Positions 35,110 to 42,755 of a stretch of DNA of 64,000 nucleotides are shown piece after piece; position 1 is the first letter of the stretch, and every line of letters starts with the position of its first letter. The stretch comes from Streptomyces fradiae ATCC 10745 = DSM 40063 (GTDB taxonomy: Bacteria > Actinomycetota > Actinomycetes > Streptomycetales > Streptomycetaceae). Both the position numbers and the translations under genes were made by a program. The notes under the pieces are model-generated. The model worked only from the letters and a program-made list of their open reading frames with translations. It was not told the DNA's origin and ran no database searches. The stretch is taken from positions 3,822,501-3,886,500 of the forward strand of contig NZ_CP023696.1 of NCBI RefSeq assembly GCF_008704425.1. The letters run 5' to 3'.

Positions 35110-35810
35110 GGCTGGACTCCGGGGGTGGCGGCGGGGGAGAGGGGGGAGGTCCGGGGGTGGGGGGATGGGCGGGATGGGGTGAGGGTTTGGGTGGGTGTGG
35201 GTGTGGGTGCGGGTGCGGGTGCGGGCGTGGGGGTGGGGGTGGGGGTGGGTGTCGTGTCGGTGGTGGGGGCGGTGGGGGCGGTGGTGGGGGTGGTGACGGC
35301 GGTGGTGGGGGTGAGGGCCGGGTGGGCTCGTAGCGCCTCCAGCCCCCGTCGCGCGTGGGTCTTGACCGTGCCCAGGGAGCAGTTGAGCACCCGCGCTATG
35401 TCCTGCTCGTTCAGGTCCTCCCAGTAGCGGAGCACCATCACCGCGCGCTGCCGCGGGGACAGGTCGGCGAGCGCGGCCATGAGCGCGGTGCGCTGGTCGA
35501 TCGTGTCGGCGTGCCCCGCATGAGCGTGGCGCGCGGTGTCCGGCAGTAACGGGGTCAGCAGGTGGACGACCCGCCTGCGGCGGAGGCGGCTGAGGTTGTT
35601 GTTCACCAGGGCGCGGCGCACGTAGAGGTCGACCTCGTCGCGGGGCACCTTCGACCAGCGGCCGTACACCTTGGCCAGCGTCGTCTGCACCAGGTCCTCC
35701 GCCTCGTGGTGGTCCCCGGTGAGCAGCCGCGCGGTGCGTACCAGGCGCGGCCAGGCGGCCGTGGCGAAGGCGGCGAAGTCGGTGGCCTCGGCGTCGGACC
35801 CGTGCGGCAC
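35106..35810 (-). CDS. SigE-family ECF RNA polymerase sigma factor
   Basis: 234 residues. Region 2 is FAAFATAAWPRLVRTARLLT with EAEDLVQTTLAKVYGRW; region 4 is LSPRQRAVMVLRYWEDLNEQ with VLNCSLGTVKTHARRGLEAL. The last ~70 residues are a Thr/Pro/Ala tail (TPTPTPTPAPAPAPTPTP) produced by hexanucleotide-like repeats at 35190-35330, not part of the usual fold. GTG start at 35810; no good ribosome site. Translationally coupled to the membrane protein gene downstream. Confidence 0.9.
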   Translation of the reverse strand: MPHGSDAEATDFAAFATAAWPRLVRTARLLTGDHHEAEDLVQTTLAKVYGRWSKVPRDEVDLYVRRALVNNNLSRLRRRRVVHLLTPLLPDTARHAHAGHADTIDQRTALMAALADLSPRQRAVMVLRYWEDLNEQDIARVLNCSLGTVKTHARRGLEALRAHPALTPTTAVTTPTTAPTAPTTDTTPTPTPTPTPAPAPAPTPTPTQTLTPSRPSPHPRTSPLSPAATPGVQP

Positions 35811-35877
35811 GGTGCTGAACCTCGCGTTCGTACGGCGGTGTGGGGCGGGGCGCTGCCGGGAGGGGCAGGGTGCGGGG

Positions 35878-35913
35878 GGCGGCGGGGCCCGCCCCGTGTC
35901 GGGCCCCGCCGCC
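35878..35913 (-). terminator. Hairpin terminator after the secreted-protein gene
   Basis: A perfect 14-bp stem (35878-35891 with 35900-35913) and 8-nt loop, about 15 bp beyond the stop at 35928. It separates the secreted paralogue from the sigma gene downstream. Confidence 0.75.
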
Positions 35914-35927
35914 GGTGCGGAGATTCG

Positions 35928-36557
35928 TCAGAAGGCGGGCAGCTCGGCGATGAGCCTGCCCGTGCGGTCGTACAGGGCCACGCCCTCGCCGCCCTGGTCC
36001 GTGGCGGGCGGCGTGCTCACGTACCAGACGCCCCATCCGGGCCTGCCCGGCAGCTCGAGCAGGGACGCGGGGGTGCGCGTGCCGTCGGCGGCGATCAGCT
36101 CGACGCGGGCGGCCCGCTTGGTGCCGTAGTACAGGCCCGAGTGGAAGACCCCCGTCTCGTCCCCCTGGGACTGGTGGCTGACGCCCGGCCGGCTCATGTC
36201 GATGTTGCCGTCGGTGACGCTGCGGAAGTTCGCGTAGCCGTCGGGGCCCGTCCAGTGCTTGCCGTCGCGGGTCAGCCAGAGCGTCCAGCCGTCCCCGCCG
36301 TCGACCCGCTCGCCCGGCCGGACGACCCGGAGGGTGGGGGCGGGGGTGGGGGTGGTGTCTGTGGTGTTGCTGGTGTTGGTGGGGAGCGCGGGTGGGGTGG
36401 GGGCGGCCGGGGCCGCGGGGAGAGCGGGGGCCGGGGCGGGAGCGGCCGGGGCTGCGGGCGGGGTGGGCGGTTCCGCGGTGGCGTACGCGCCGGTCGGTAC
36501 GCCCACCAGTACGGCGGCGACCGCGACGGCCGCCGCGTACTTCTTCGTCCGGGTCAT
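35928..36557 (-). CDS. Secreted protein, paralogue of the sigma partner's exterior domain
   Basis: 209 residues. The signal peptide is MTRTKKYAAAVAVAAVLVGV ending near PTGAYATA. A Pro/Ala linker follows, then the ~110-residue domain shared with the sigma partner (PGERVDGGDGWTLWLTRDGK; SVTDGNIDMSRPGVSHQSQG; FHSGLYYGTKRAARVE; PGWGVWYVSTPP). The ATG at 36557 follows ggag. It lies upstream of the sigma gene on the same strand but behind its own terminator. Function unknown; it could compete with or feed the membrane-bound copy. Confidence 0.8.
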   Translation of the reverse strand: MTRTKKYAAAVAVAAVLVGVPTGAYATAEPPTPPAAPAAPAPAPALPAAPAAPTPPALPTNTSNTTDTTPTPAPTLRVVRPGERVDGGDGWTLWLTRDGKHWTGPDGYANFRSVTDGNIDMSRPGVSHQSQGDETGVFHSGLYYGTKRAARVELIAADGTRTPASLLELPGRPGWGVWYVSTPPATDQGGEGVALYDRTGRLIAELPAF

Positions 36558-36621
36558 GGGTGCGGGTCTCCTCGATGCTGCTGCGGGTGGATGCGACGGA
36601 GGGGCGCCTCTCCACCCGTAC

Positions 36622-36666
36622 AAACCCCGGCCGCGGCGTACCCGGATGACACCGCGGCCGGGGTTT
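36622..36666 (-). terminator. Hairpin terminator after the SRPBCC gene
   Basis: A perfect 15-bp stem (36622-36636 with 36652-36666) starting AAACCCCGG and ending CCGGGGTTT, 15-nt loop, just beyond the stop codon at 36669. Confidence 0.8.
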
Positions 36667-36668
36667 CC

Positions 36669-37205
36669 TCAGCCGGCGCTCTCCTCGGCCAGCGCCTTGA
36701 TGCCCTGGAGGGTGGTGGTCATGTTCCTGCTCAGCTCGTCCAGACGGGCGGCGATGATGGCCTCCTCCCGGTCGGGGGCGCTTTCGATGACGCGGCTGAG
36801 ACCGGAAGGGGCGGGGCCCAGGCGGACGGTCTGGCGGAGGACCGTGGTGCCGTCCGCGGCGGGGGACAGCTCGAAGCGCCAGGACGCCAGGGGACGGGTG
36901 GGGTCGGGGGCGGCGTCACCGAAACCGCCGTCCGGGTCGGTGACGGCCCAGGCGAAGGCGCGGTGCTCGACCAGTTCGACCACGTGGGAATGGGTGCGCC
37001 AGGTGCCGGCGCGGGGGTGGCTGTTGTGCCCTTCGAACCGGGCGCCGAGGGCGGGCGCGGAGGCGCCGTCCAGCCAGGTGGCGCTCTTGAGCTCGGGGCT
37101 CAGGCGGGCGGGGAGCCCTATGTCCGTCACCAGCTCCCAGACCCGGGCGGGCGGTGCGGCGATGGTCGTCTCGGCGGTCGCGGTGGGGCCGTCTGCGTAG
37201 CGCAT
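36669..37205 (-). CDS. SRPBCC-family (polyketide cyclase/START-like) protein
   Basis: 178 residues. The N-terminus AETTIAAPPARVWELVTDIG is the first strand and helix of the SRPBCC lipid-binding fold. WLDGASAPALGARFEGHN and RAFAWAVTDPDGGFGDA are mid-strands, and a long C-terminal helix closes the pocket. It probably binds a hydrophobic ligand; the ligand is unknown. The ATG at 37205 is chosen where similarity starts. Confidence 0.85.
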   Translation of the reverse strand: MRYADGPTATAETTIAAPPARVWELVTDIGLPARLSPELKSATWLDGASAPALGARFEGHNSHPRAGTWRTHSHVVELVEHRAFAWAVTDPDGGFGDAAPDPTRPLASWRFELSPAADGTTVLRQTVRLGPAPSGLSRVIESAPDREEAIIAARLDELSRNMTTTLQGIKALAEESAG

Positions 37206-37376
37206 GGGGGGATCGTAGGGGCGCCTGGACGGGGTGCGGGACGGGTTTTCGGGGCGGGTGGTGGGCGCGCGGGATGGGTGGGGTCGGTGGGGCGGTGGGC
37301 GAGGTGAGGGCGGCCCGGAGGGGCGGAACGGCGGGAAGCGGAGCACCCTGGAAGGGAGGTACTGGAGGTGTTCCGT

Positions 37377-37646
37377 ATGCACACGCTAGTCGGATGGCAC
37401 GTCGACATGGAGTTCCAGGAGGACGGCAACCGGACCAGGGCCGCCGCTCTCGTACGGCTCGGGGACGGGACCGAGGTGCGGGGGCACGGGCAGGCCCAGC
37501 GCCACCCGACCGACTCCGAGCAACTGCGCGTCGGCGAGGAGATCGCGGGCGCCCGCGCCCTCATGGACATCGCCACGCAACTGCTGCAGAAGGCGCATGT
37601 CGAGATCGACGAGGTGAAGGGGAAGCCTTCCCGTCCGCTGATCTGA
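37377..37646 (+). CDS. DUF1876-domain protein
   Basis: 89 residues. LVGWHVDMEFQEDGNRTRAA, ALVRLGDGTEVRGHGQAQRH and VGEEIAGARALMDIATQLLQ match the actinobacterial DUF1876 family, a small dsRBD-like fold of unknown role. The ATG at 37377 has ggaggt seven bases upstream; a GTG at 37368 would add three residues. Confidence 0.85.
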   Translation: MHTLVGWHVDMEFQEDGNRTRAAALVRLGDGTEVRGHGQAQRHPTDSEQLRVGEEIAGARALMDIATQLLQKAHVEIDEVKGKPSRPLI

Positions 37647-37998
37647 GGCCCCCGCCTCGGAGCCGGGCACCCTGGGGCTGCGGGGCTGCGGGGCTGTATG
37701 GCTGCGGGGCCGTGAGGCTGCGGGGCCGTGGGGCCGTGGGCTCGTGAGGCCGTGGGGCCGTGAGGCAGGGGTCCGTTCGGCCGGGCGGCTGTCGCGGGGG
37801 CTCGGGACCGCACCGCGGCGAGGGCGGGACGGCGCTGTGGTGCGCCGTCCCGCCCTGATCGGTCCTTGGGCTGTGTCGTCGTTCGTCCTGCCCTTGGCCG
37901 TCCTGCCCTTGGCCGTCCTGCCCCTGGCCGTTCTGCCTGTGGTGGCCCGGTTTCCGGGCGTCTGACCGGTCGTCCCGCGCGGTGCCGGCGGGGGCCGC
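37647..37998. other. Intergenic region made of short tandem repeats
   Basis: 37672-37770 contains ~9-bp GGGGCTGCG / GGGGCCGTG units. 37887-37931 contains three 15-bp units (cctgcccttggccgt; third copy one change). No gene supported. Confidence 0.7.
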
Positions 37999-38787
37999 TC
38001 AGAAGCTGAGGGCGTCGTCCAGGCTGCTCTGCCAGTACGTCACTGCCACGTCGTCCGTCTTGTACGTGCCGGCCGGGAGCTTCACCGTGGCCGGCGCGCC
38101 GACCGACCCTGAGGCGTCGCGGGCGGCGAACAGCACGCTGAGCCGCTTCGTGACCCGGCCGTTCGCCTCCTCCGGCGCGCGCTCACCGCTCAGGATGACC
38201 GACGCGTACGCGGCCTCGCCGGGTGCGAGGGTCACCACGGCCTGCGGGCGGCTGCCCTCGACGAAGCCGGGCGCCGCCTGCTCGTCGTCGAAGCGGAGGA
38301 GCGGGGCCGCGTACGCGAGGCAGGTGCGGGAGCCGGTGTTCTGGGCGGTGATCAGCAGATGGTTGATCGGGCGGGTCGGCCTGGTCACGGTGACCCTGGT
38401 GTTCGCGCTGGTGCAGGTGACGAAGGAGGCGGGGGCGGCGGCCTTGTCCTTGGCGGCCGGCTTCGCCTTGTCGCCGGTGCCGGTGCCGGTGCCGGTGCCG
38501 GTGCCGGTGCCCGTGCTTGTGCCGGTGCCGTCGTCGTTCAGGGAGGTGTGGCGGGGGCGCGGGGTGCCGCTGCCGGTGGTGTCGCCGGTCCCGGCGGTGC
38601 CCGCCTCGGGGGTGGCCTTCGCGTCGGCCTGGGTGGCCGCGCCGACGGGTGCGGTCGAGGCGGTGACGGCCGGGGTGCCGGACGCGGCGCCCGCGTCGGA
38701 GCCGCCGTTCTGGCAGGCGGTGAGCGACAGCGCGGCCAGGAACGCGGTCGCGGCGGCGGCGGTGGTGCGGGTGCGGAAGGTGCGCAT
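37999..38787 (-). CDS. DUF4232-domain lipoprotein
   Basis: 262 residues. The lipobox LSLTACQN at residues ~20-27 marks it as an anchored lipoprotein. A Ser/Thr/Ala/Gly linker with a TGTGTGTGTG run comes from six GCCGGT units (38473-38508). The C-terminal DUF4232 domain begins VTCTSANTRVTVTRPTRPIN and includes TGSRTCLAYAAPLLRF and ending YKTDDVAVTYWQSS. The ATG at 38787 follows ggggag. Function unknown. Confidence 0.88.
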   Translation of the reverse strand: MRTFRTRTTAAAATAFLAALSLTACQNGGSDAGAASGTPAVTASTAPVGAATQADAKATPEAGTAGTGDTTGSGTPRPRHTSLNDDGTGTSTGTGTGTGTGTGTGDKAKPAAKDKAAAPASFVTCTSANTRVTVTRPTRPINHLLITAQNTGSRTCLAYAAPLLRFDDEQAAPGFVEGSRPQAVVTLAPGEAAYASVILSGERAPEEANGRVTKRLSVLFAARDASGSVGAPATVKLPAGTYKTDDVAVTYWQSSLDDALSF

Positions 38788-38816
38788 GGTGGTTCGTACT
38801 CCCCGTTTCGTATGGC

Positions 38817-38915
38817 TCAGTGACGGTTGATCAGTGCGATGACGATCGCCGTGCAGGCGATCAGCACGCCGACGGCACAGGCGTCGACGAGCGCGAAGCG
38901 GCGGTCTGCCCGCAT
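38817..38915 (-). CDS. 32-residue membrane peptide
   Basis: MRADRRFALVDACAVGVLIA followed by CTAIVIALINRH: a basic start, one membrane helix and a short basic end. The ATG at 38915 is preceded by gggag at good spacing. It lies upstream of the DUF4232 lipoprotein gene, 29 bp apart, and may be translated from the same message. Support is limited to ribosome site, codon usage and hydrophobicity pattern. Confidence 0.5.
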   Translation of the reverse strand: MRADRRFALVDACAVGVLIACTAIVIALINRH

Positions 38916-39084
38916 CGGTGCTCCCGTCTCCGGTGGTGCTGGACACACCGTGCCGAGCCGCGTGATCTGGGGGCAATGCCCACGGGACAATGAGGGACGC
39001 TGGAACGCCGAAACCGCTCTGACCTGCACGGTCGCCGGGCGCCTGGAATGCGTTCCTGGAACGGGCGCGGAAGGGGAGGGCGCG

Positions 39085-40959
39085 GTGGCGAGCGGGATGG
39101 ACGGCTTCGCGGGAGCGTTGCGGAGGCTGAAGGAACGGTCCGGGCTGAGCTACGGCGCCCTCGCCGGGCGGGCGCACATGAGCGCGTCGACGCTGCACCG
39201 CTACTGCAACGGCGACGCGGTGCCGACGCGGTTCGCCCCCGTGGAGCGGCTCGCGCGGCTGTGCGGGGCGTCGCGGGACGAGATGGTGGCCCTGCACCGC
39301 GCCTGGATCGTCGCCGACGAGGACCGCCGCCGGAGCCGGGCGGCCGGCCCGGAGCGGCCGGCGGCGGGGGGTCCGTCCGGGGCGGGGCCCTCTGCGGGTG
39401 CGGGGTCCGCGTCGGGTACGGCGGCCTTTGTCGCCGGTGCGGAGGTCACTTCCGGTACGGGCGCACCCTCGACCGGGGCCGCGGGCGCCGGTACGGCAAC
39501 CCCCGAGGGCCCCGCGCCCGGCGGGGGCGCCCCACCGCACCGTCCGGGCGACGTCACCCACGCCGGTACGGGCCCCGGAACCCGGCCGGACAGCGGTACC
39601 GCTCCCGGCCCGGAGACGGACGGGGCCGAGCCACCGGTCACCGCACCGCGGATCCCGCACCGAACCGGAAGCGACCGGCCAGGCGGGCACCCCGCAGGCG
39701 GGCCCGCCGGTGCCGACCGGCCCGCAGAGGGCCGCCCCGCGACCGACCGGCCCGAAGGCGAAGGTGTCGGCACCGACCGGCCCGGGGGCCACCAGCCCGC
39801 CACCGGCCGACCCGCGACCGACCAGCCCGCCGCCGCACAGCCCGAGACCGGCCGACCCGCGACCGACCAGCCCGCCGCCGTACAACCCGACCCCGACGGC
39901 CAAGGCCCCGACCCCCACGGCCCCGACCCCGACGGCCAAGGCCCCGACCCCGCCGCCGTACAACCCGACCCGGGTCGGCCGCGCACCGATCGGCCCGGCG
40001 GCACCAGCCGCGCCCGGCGGCGTGTCCGGGTCGCCGCGGCCGCCGCGGCCGTCGTGCTCACCGCCACGGCCGCGGCCGCCGCCCTCGCCCTGACCCTGCA
40101 CTCCGGCACCGGCGAGGGCGCAGCCGCCATGGACGGCGCGCGACGGGCCGTCTCCCCCTCCCAGGCGCCGGGTACCGCCCGCCCCACCGGTACGCCCAAC
40201 CCTTCACCCTCACCCTCTCCCACCGCCGCCCCGGCCCTGCCCCCGCCCGCCACTCCCCTCCCCTCCGCGGACCGGACGGGGCCCGCGCCGTCGCGTGCGG
40301 CCGGGCCCGCCGGGGGCGTGGCGGAACGGCGGCGCGGAGGCGCACCGCTGACCGTGGACGTCCGCCCGTACGTCTGGACCCACCCCTGCGACCAGGCGTA
40401 CGTGGTGGACCGGCCGGCCGACCGGATGCCGCCGCCGCCCAGTGAGCAGGGCGCACGCAACTGGATCACCGGACTGGGCGGGGCGCCGGGTGAGAACGTG
40501 CTGACGGAACTGGCCGTCCAGGGCACCGGCGAGGAGGCCGTGGTGCTCCACGCCCTGCGCGTGCGCGTGGTGGACAGGGCCGCGCCCCTGCCCGGCAACG
40601 CGTACTGGATGGGCGTGGGCTGCGGCGGCGAGATGACGCCCATGGGCCTCGACGTCAACCTGGACGCGGCCCAGCCGCGCGTCGTGCCGGTCGCCGGCCG
40701 GCAGGGCGACCGGGTGATCCCGGCGAGCGACTTCCCGTACAAGGTCTCCGCGACCGACCCGCAGGTGCTGAAGGTCACCGCGCACACGGCGGGGCACTCG
40801 GTGCGCTGGTACCTGGAGCTGGAGTGGAGCAGCGGCGGTCGGCAGGGCACCCTGCGGATCGACGACCGCGGCCGCCCCTTCGAGGTCAGCGCCCTCACGG
40901 GCCGGCCCCAGTACGGCTACCTGCTGGGCGGCAGCGAATGGCTCCCGATGGACGGGTGA
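39085..40959 (+). CDS. HTH protein with membrane anchor and exterior domain
   Basis: 624 residues. The N-terminal XRE-type HTH is LRRLKERSGLSYGALAGRAH with MSASTLHRYCNGDAVPTRFA. A ~230-residue disordered region follows, rich in Pro/Asp/Gly/Thr with repeated GRPATDQPAA-type units. One membrane helix is near 315 (VAAAAAAVVLTATAAAAALA). The exterior domain is ~200 residues (LTVDVRPYVWTHPCDQAYVV; YWMGVGCGGEMTPMGLDVNL), with Cys probably disulfide-bonded. Cytosolic HTH plus exterior domain suggests membrane signalling, of a type common in Streptomyces. The GTG at 39085 follows ggggagg. Confidence 0.82.
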   Translation: MASGMDGFAGALRRLKERSGLSYGALAGRAHMSASTLHRYCNGDAVPTRFAPVERLARLCGASRDEMVALHRAWIVADEDRRRSRAAGPERPAAGGPSGAGPSAGAGSASGTAAFVAGAEVTSGTGAPSTGAAGAGTATPEGPAPGGGAPPHRPGDVTHAGTGPGTRPDSGTAPGPETDGAEPPVTAPRIPHRTGSDRPGGHPAGGPAGADRPAEGRPATDRPEGEGVGTDRPGGHQPATGRPATDQPAAAQPETGRPATDQPAAVQPDPDGQGPDPHGPDPDGQGPDPAAVQPDPGRPRTDRPGGTSRARRRVRVAAAAAAVVLTATAAAAALALTLHSGTGEGAAAMDGARRAVSPSQAPGTARPTGTPNPSPSPSPTAAPALPPPATPLPSADRTGPAPSRAAGPAGGVAERRRGGAPLTVDVRPYVWTHPCDQAYVVDRPADRMPPPPSEQGARNWITGLGGAPGENVLTELAVQGTGEEAVVLHALRVRVVDRAAPLPGNAYWMGVGCGGEMTPMGLDVNLDAAQPRVVPVAGRQGDRVIPASDFPYKVSATDPQVLKVTAHTAGHSVRWYLELEWSSGGRQGTLRIDDRGRPFEVSALTGRPQYGYLLGGSEWLPMDG

Positions 40960-41047
40960 CGGGGCATGGCCGGAGCTCGCTCCGACGAACGCGGCTGTCC
41001 CCGAAGACGGGCCCCGTCTTTCGCCCCCCTCGCCTACCATGCCGGCC

Positions 41048-42286
41048 ATGGGGGAGTTATTCGCTGTCGGATCGACCGTGGCCCATGGCCGCTACCGGAT
41101 CGTGGACGTGATCGGCGGCGGCGGGATGGCGCAGGTCTATCGCGCCCGGGACGAGCGGCTCGCCCGCTTCGTCGCACTCAAGGGAGTGCGAGGGGACCTG
41201 CTCCACGACTCCGGCTGGACCACGCGCTTCCAACGCGAGGCCCAGACCATGGCCGGGTTGAGCCACCCGAACATCGTGGCCGTCCACGACGCGGGCGAGG
41301 AACAGCGGCCCGGCGCCGGCGGCCGGTCGATCCCGTACCTGGTGATGGAGCTGGTACCCGGCCGATCCCTCGCCGATCTCCTGCGCGAGCGGGGGAAGCT
41401 GCCCCTTGCCGAAGCGCTGCGACTGGCCTCACAGGTACTGTCGGCCCTGGCCGCGGCCCATGCGCGAGGCGTGGTGCATCGTGACATCAAGCCGGCCAAC
41501 ATCCTGCTGACCGAGGACGGGGCGGCGAAGGTCACCGACTTCGGGATCGCCGCGGTGGCCGATCGCACCGCCCTCACCCGTACCGGCACTGTCGTCGGAA
41601 CACCGCACTACATGTCCCCCGAGCAGGTGGAGGGGCGCCGGGACATCGACGGCCGGTCCGACCTCTACTCGGTGGGCGTCCTGCTCTTCCATCTGCTGTC
41701 GGGCCGCGTGCCGTTCGACGCGGACTCGGCCTGGTCCATCGGCTACGCCCATCTCCACACCCCGCCGCCGACCCTGGCCTCGGTGGGCGTCATCGTTCCG
41801 GCGCCCGTCGAGTCAGTGCTCGCCCGAGCTCTGGCGAAGAACCTGGAGGACCGCCACCAGGACGCGGCCGCGATGCGGGCGGCGATCGACGTGCTGGTCC
41901 ATGGGGAAGACGAGCAGGGGACCCGGTCGCAGGGCACCTCCCCGTTCACCCTCGATGATCTCTTCTCTCAGGAATCCCGCTCGTCCGCGCGGCCACGGCC
42001 GGGGGTCCGGCGTACGCCACTCGTCAGACTGGTGCTACTCGTGCCAGTGCTCCTGGCCCTCGGGTGGACCATGCGCGCGATGATCGTGGACAGCGAGAAC
42101 GTCGGCACGATCACCCTTGTCTCGGCGTGCGCCGTGGCCTGGACGTGGCTCGCCTTCATGCGGAAAGCCGAGCCGCCCCCGCCGGGGCGGCCGATCGGCT
42201 GGGTGCAGTTGATCGCAGGGGTCTCAGTCATGTTCCAAGGGATGATGACGCTGATGGGGCTGGTGCTGCTGATAGCAGGCGGGTAG
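41048..42286 (+). CDS. Serine/threonine protein kinase with three C-terminal membrane segments
   Basis: 412 residues. Kinase motifs are complete: IGGGGMAQVYRA (P-loop), ARFVALKGV (Lys), VVHRDIKPANILL (catalytic loop), KVTDFGIAAV (DFG) and GTPHYMSPEQVEG (activation end). After residue ~315 come three hydrophobic helices (LVRLVLLVPVLLALGWTM; ITLVSACAVAWTWLAFM; VQLIAGVSVMFQGMMTLMGL) instead of PASTA repeats, so no exterior ligand domain is present. The ATG at 41048 is used; the ATG at 41039 would add three residues. Targets unknown. Confidence 0.92.
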   Translation: MGELFAVGSTVAHGRYRIVDVIGGGGMAQVYRARDERLARFVALKGVRGDLLHDSGWTTRFQREAQTMAGLSHPNIVAVHDAGEEQRPGAGGRSIPYLVMELVPGRSLADLLRERGKLPLAEALRLASQVLSALAAAHARGVVHRDIKPANILLTEDGAAKVTDFGIAAVADRTALTRTGTVVGTPHYMSPEQVEGRRDIDGRSDLYSVGVLLFHLLSGRVPFDADSAWSIGYAHLHTPPPTLASVGVIVPAPVESVLARALAKNLEDRHQDAAAMRAAIDVLVHGEDEQGTRSQGTSPFTLDDLFSQESRSSARPRPGVRRTPLVRLVLLVPVLLALGWTMRAMIVDSENVGTITLVSACAVAWTWLAFMRKAEPPPPGRPIGWVQLIAGVSVMFQGMMTLMGLVLLIAGG

Positions 42287-42295
42287 CTGCGCATC

Positions 42296-42512
42296 ATGGC
42301 GGACATGGCCTACGGCATCCAGGACTGGTGGACCGAACTCGCCTCGTTCGTGTCCGTCAGCCTGGTGTGCGCGGTTGTCCCGACGTGGCTCTGGTCCGCC
42401 GCGAAGAGCGGCGGCGAGGCGACCGCCAACGGCTGGGGCCGCATCGGTCACCGGCGTGCTCGTCGGTGTGTGGGCTGCCCGCAGGTACCGCCGCCGCCAT
42501 CAGGCCGGGTAG
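42296..42512 (+). pseudogene. Possible small membrane protein, frameshifted
   Basis: It starts MADMAYGIQDWWTELASFVS with a membrane helix (VSVSLVCAVVPTWLWSAA). Near 42440 the original frame turns into Arg/Pro-rich sequence. A +1 shift instead reads VTGVLVGVWAARRYRRRHQA then G and a stop at 42510-42512, a good second helix and basic end. A one-base insertion or read error would explain it. It starts nine bases after the kinase stop codon. Confidence 0.35.
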
Positions 42513-42707
42513 CGGCCGACCCATGCGAAAGGGCGCCGCACGCTCCATCGCGTGTGGCGCCGGTCGTGCCTCGCCGCCGCGCGCGGAGCTGCGAGGCGCC
42601 GCCGCGTCGTGGCTCGGTGGCCGGACCGCACGAACGCGGCCGGCCCGTGGAGGGGGCGGCCGCGTGTCGGGGGCTGGGGCGCCTGCCCGGGCCTGAAGTG
42701 GCCCGGT
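42513..42707. other. Gap between kinase-linked ORF and argS
   Basis: No gene supported. A GC-rich near-palindrome (cgcggccg with cggccgcg) lies near 42636-42665. Confidence 0.4.
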
Positions 42708-42741
42708 GCGGCTCGGGTCCGCGTGGGCGGGCCCGAGCCGC
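42708..42741 (-). terminator. argS terminator
   Basis: A 10-bp perfect stem (42708-42717 with 42732-42741) with 14-nt loop, 15 bp beyond the argS stop codon. Confidence 0.65.
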
Positions 42742-42755
42742 TCGGGTCAGTCGGG

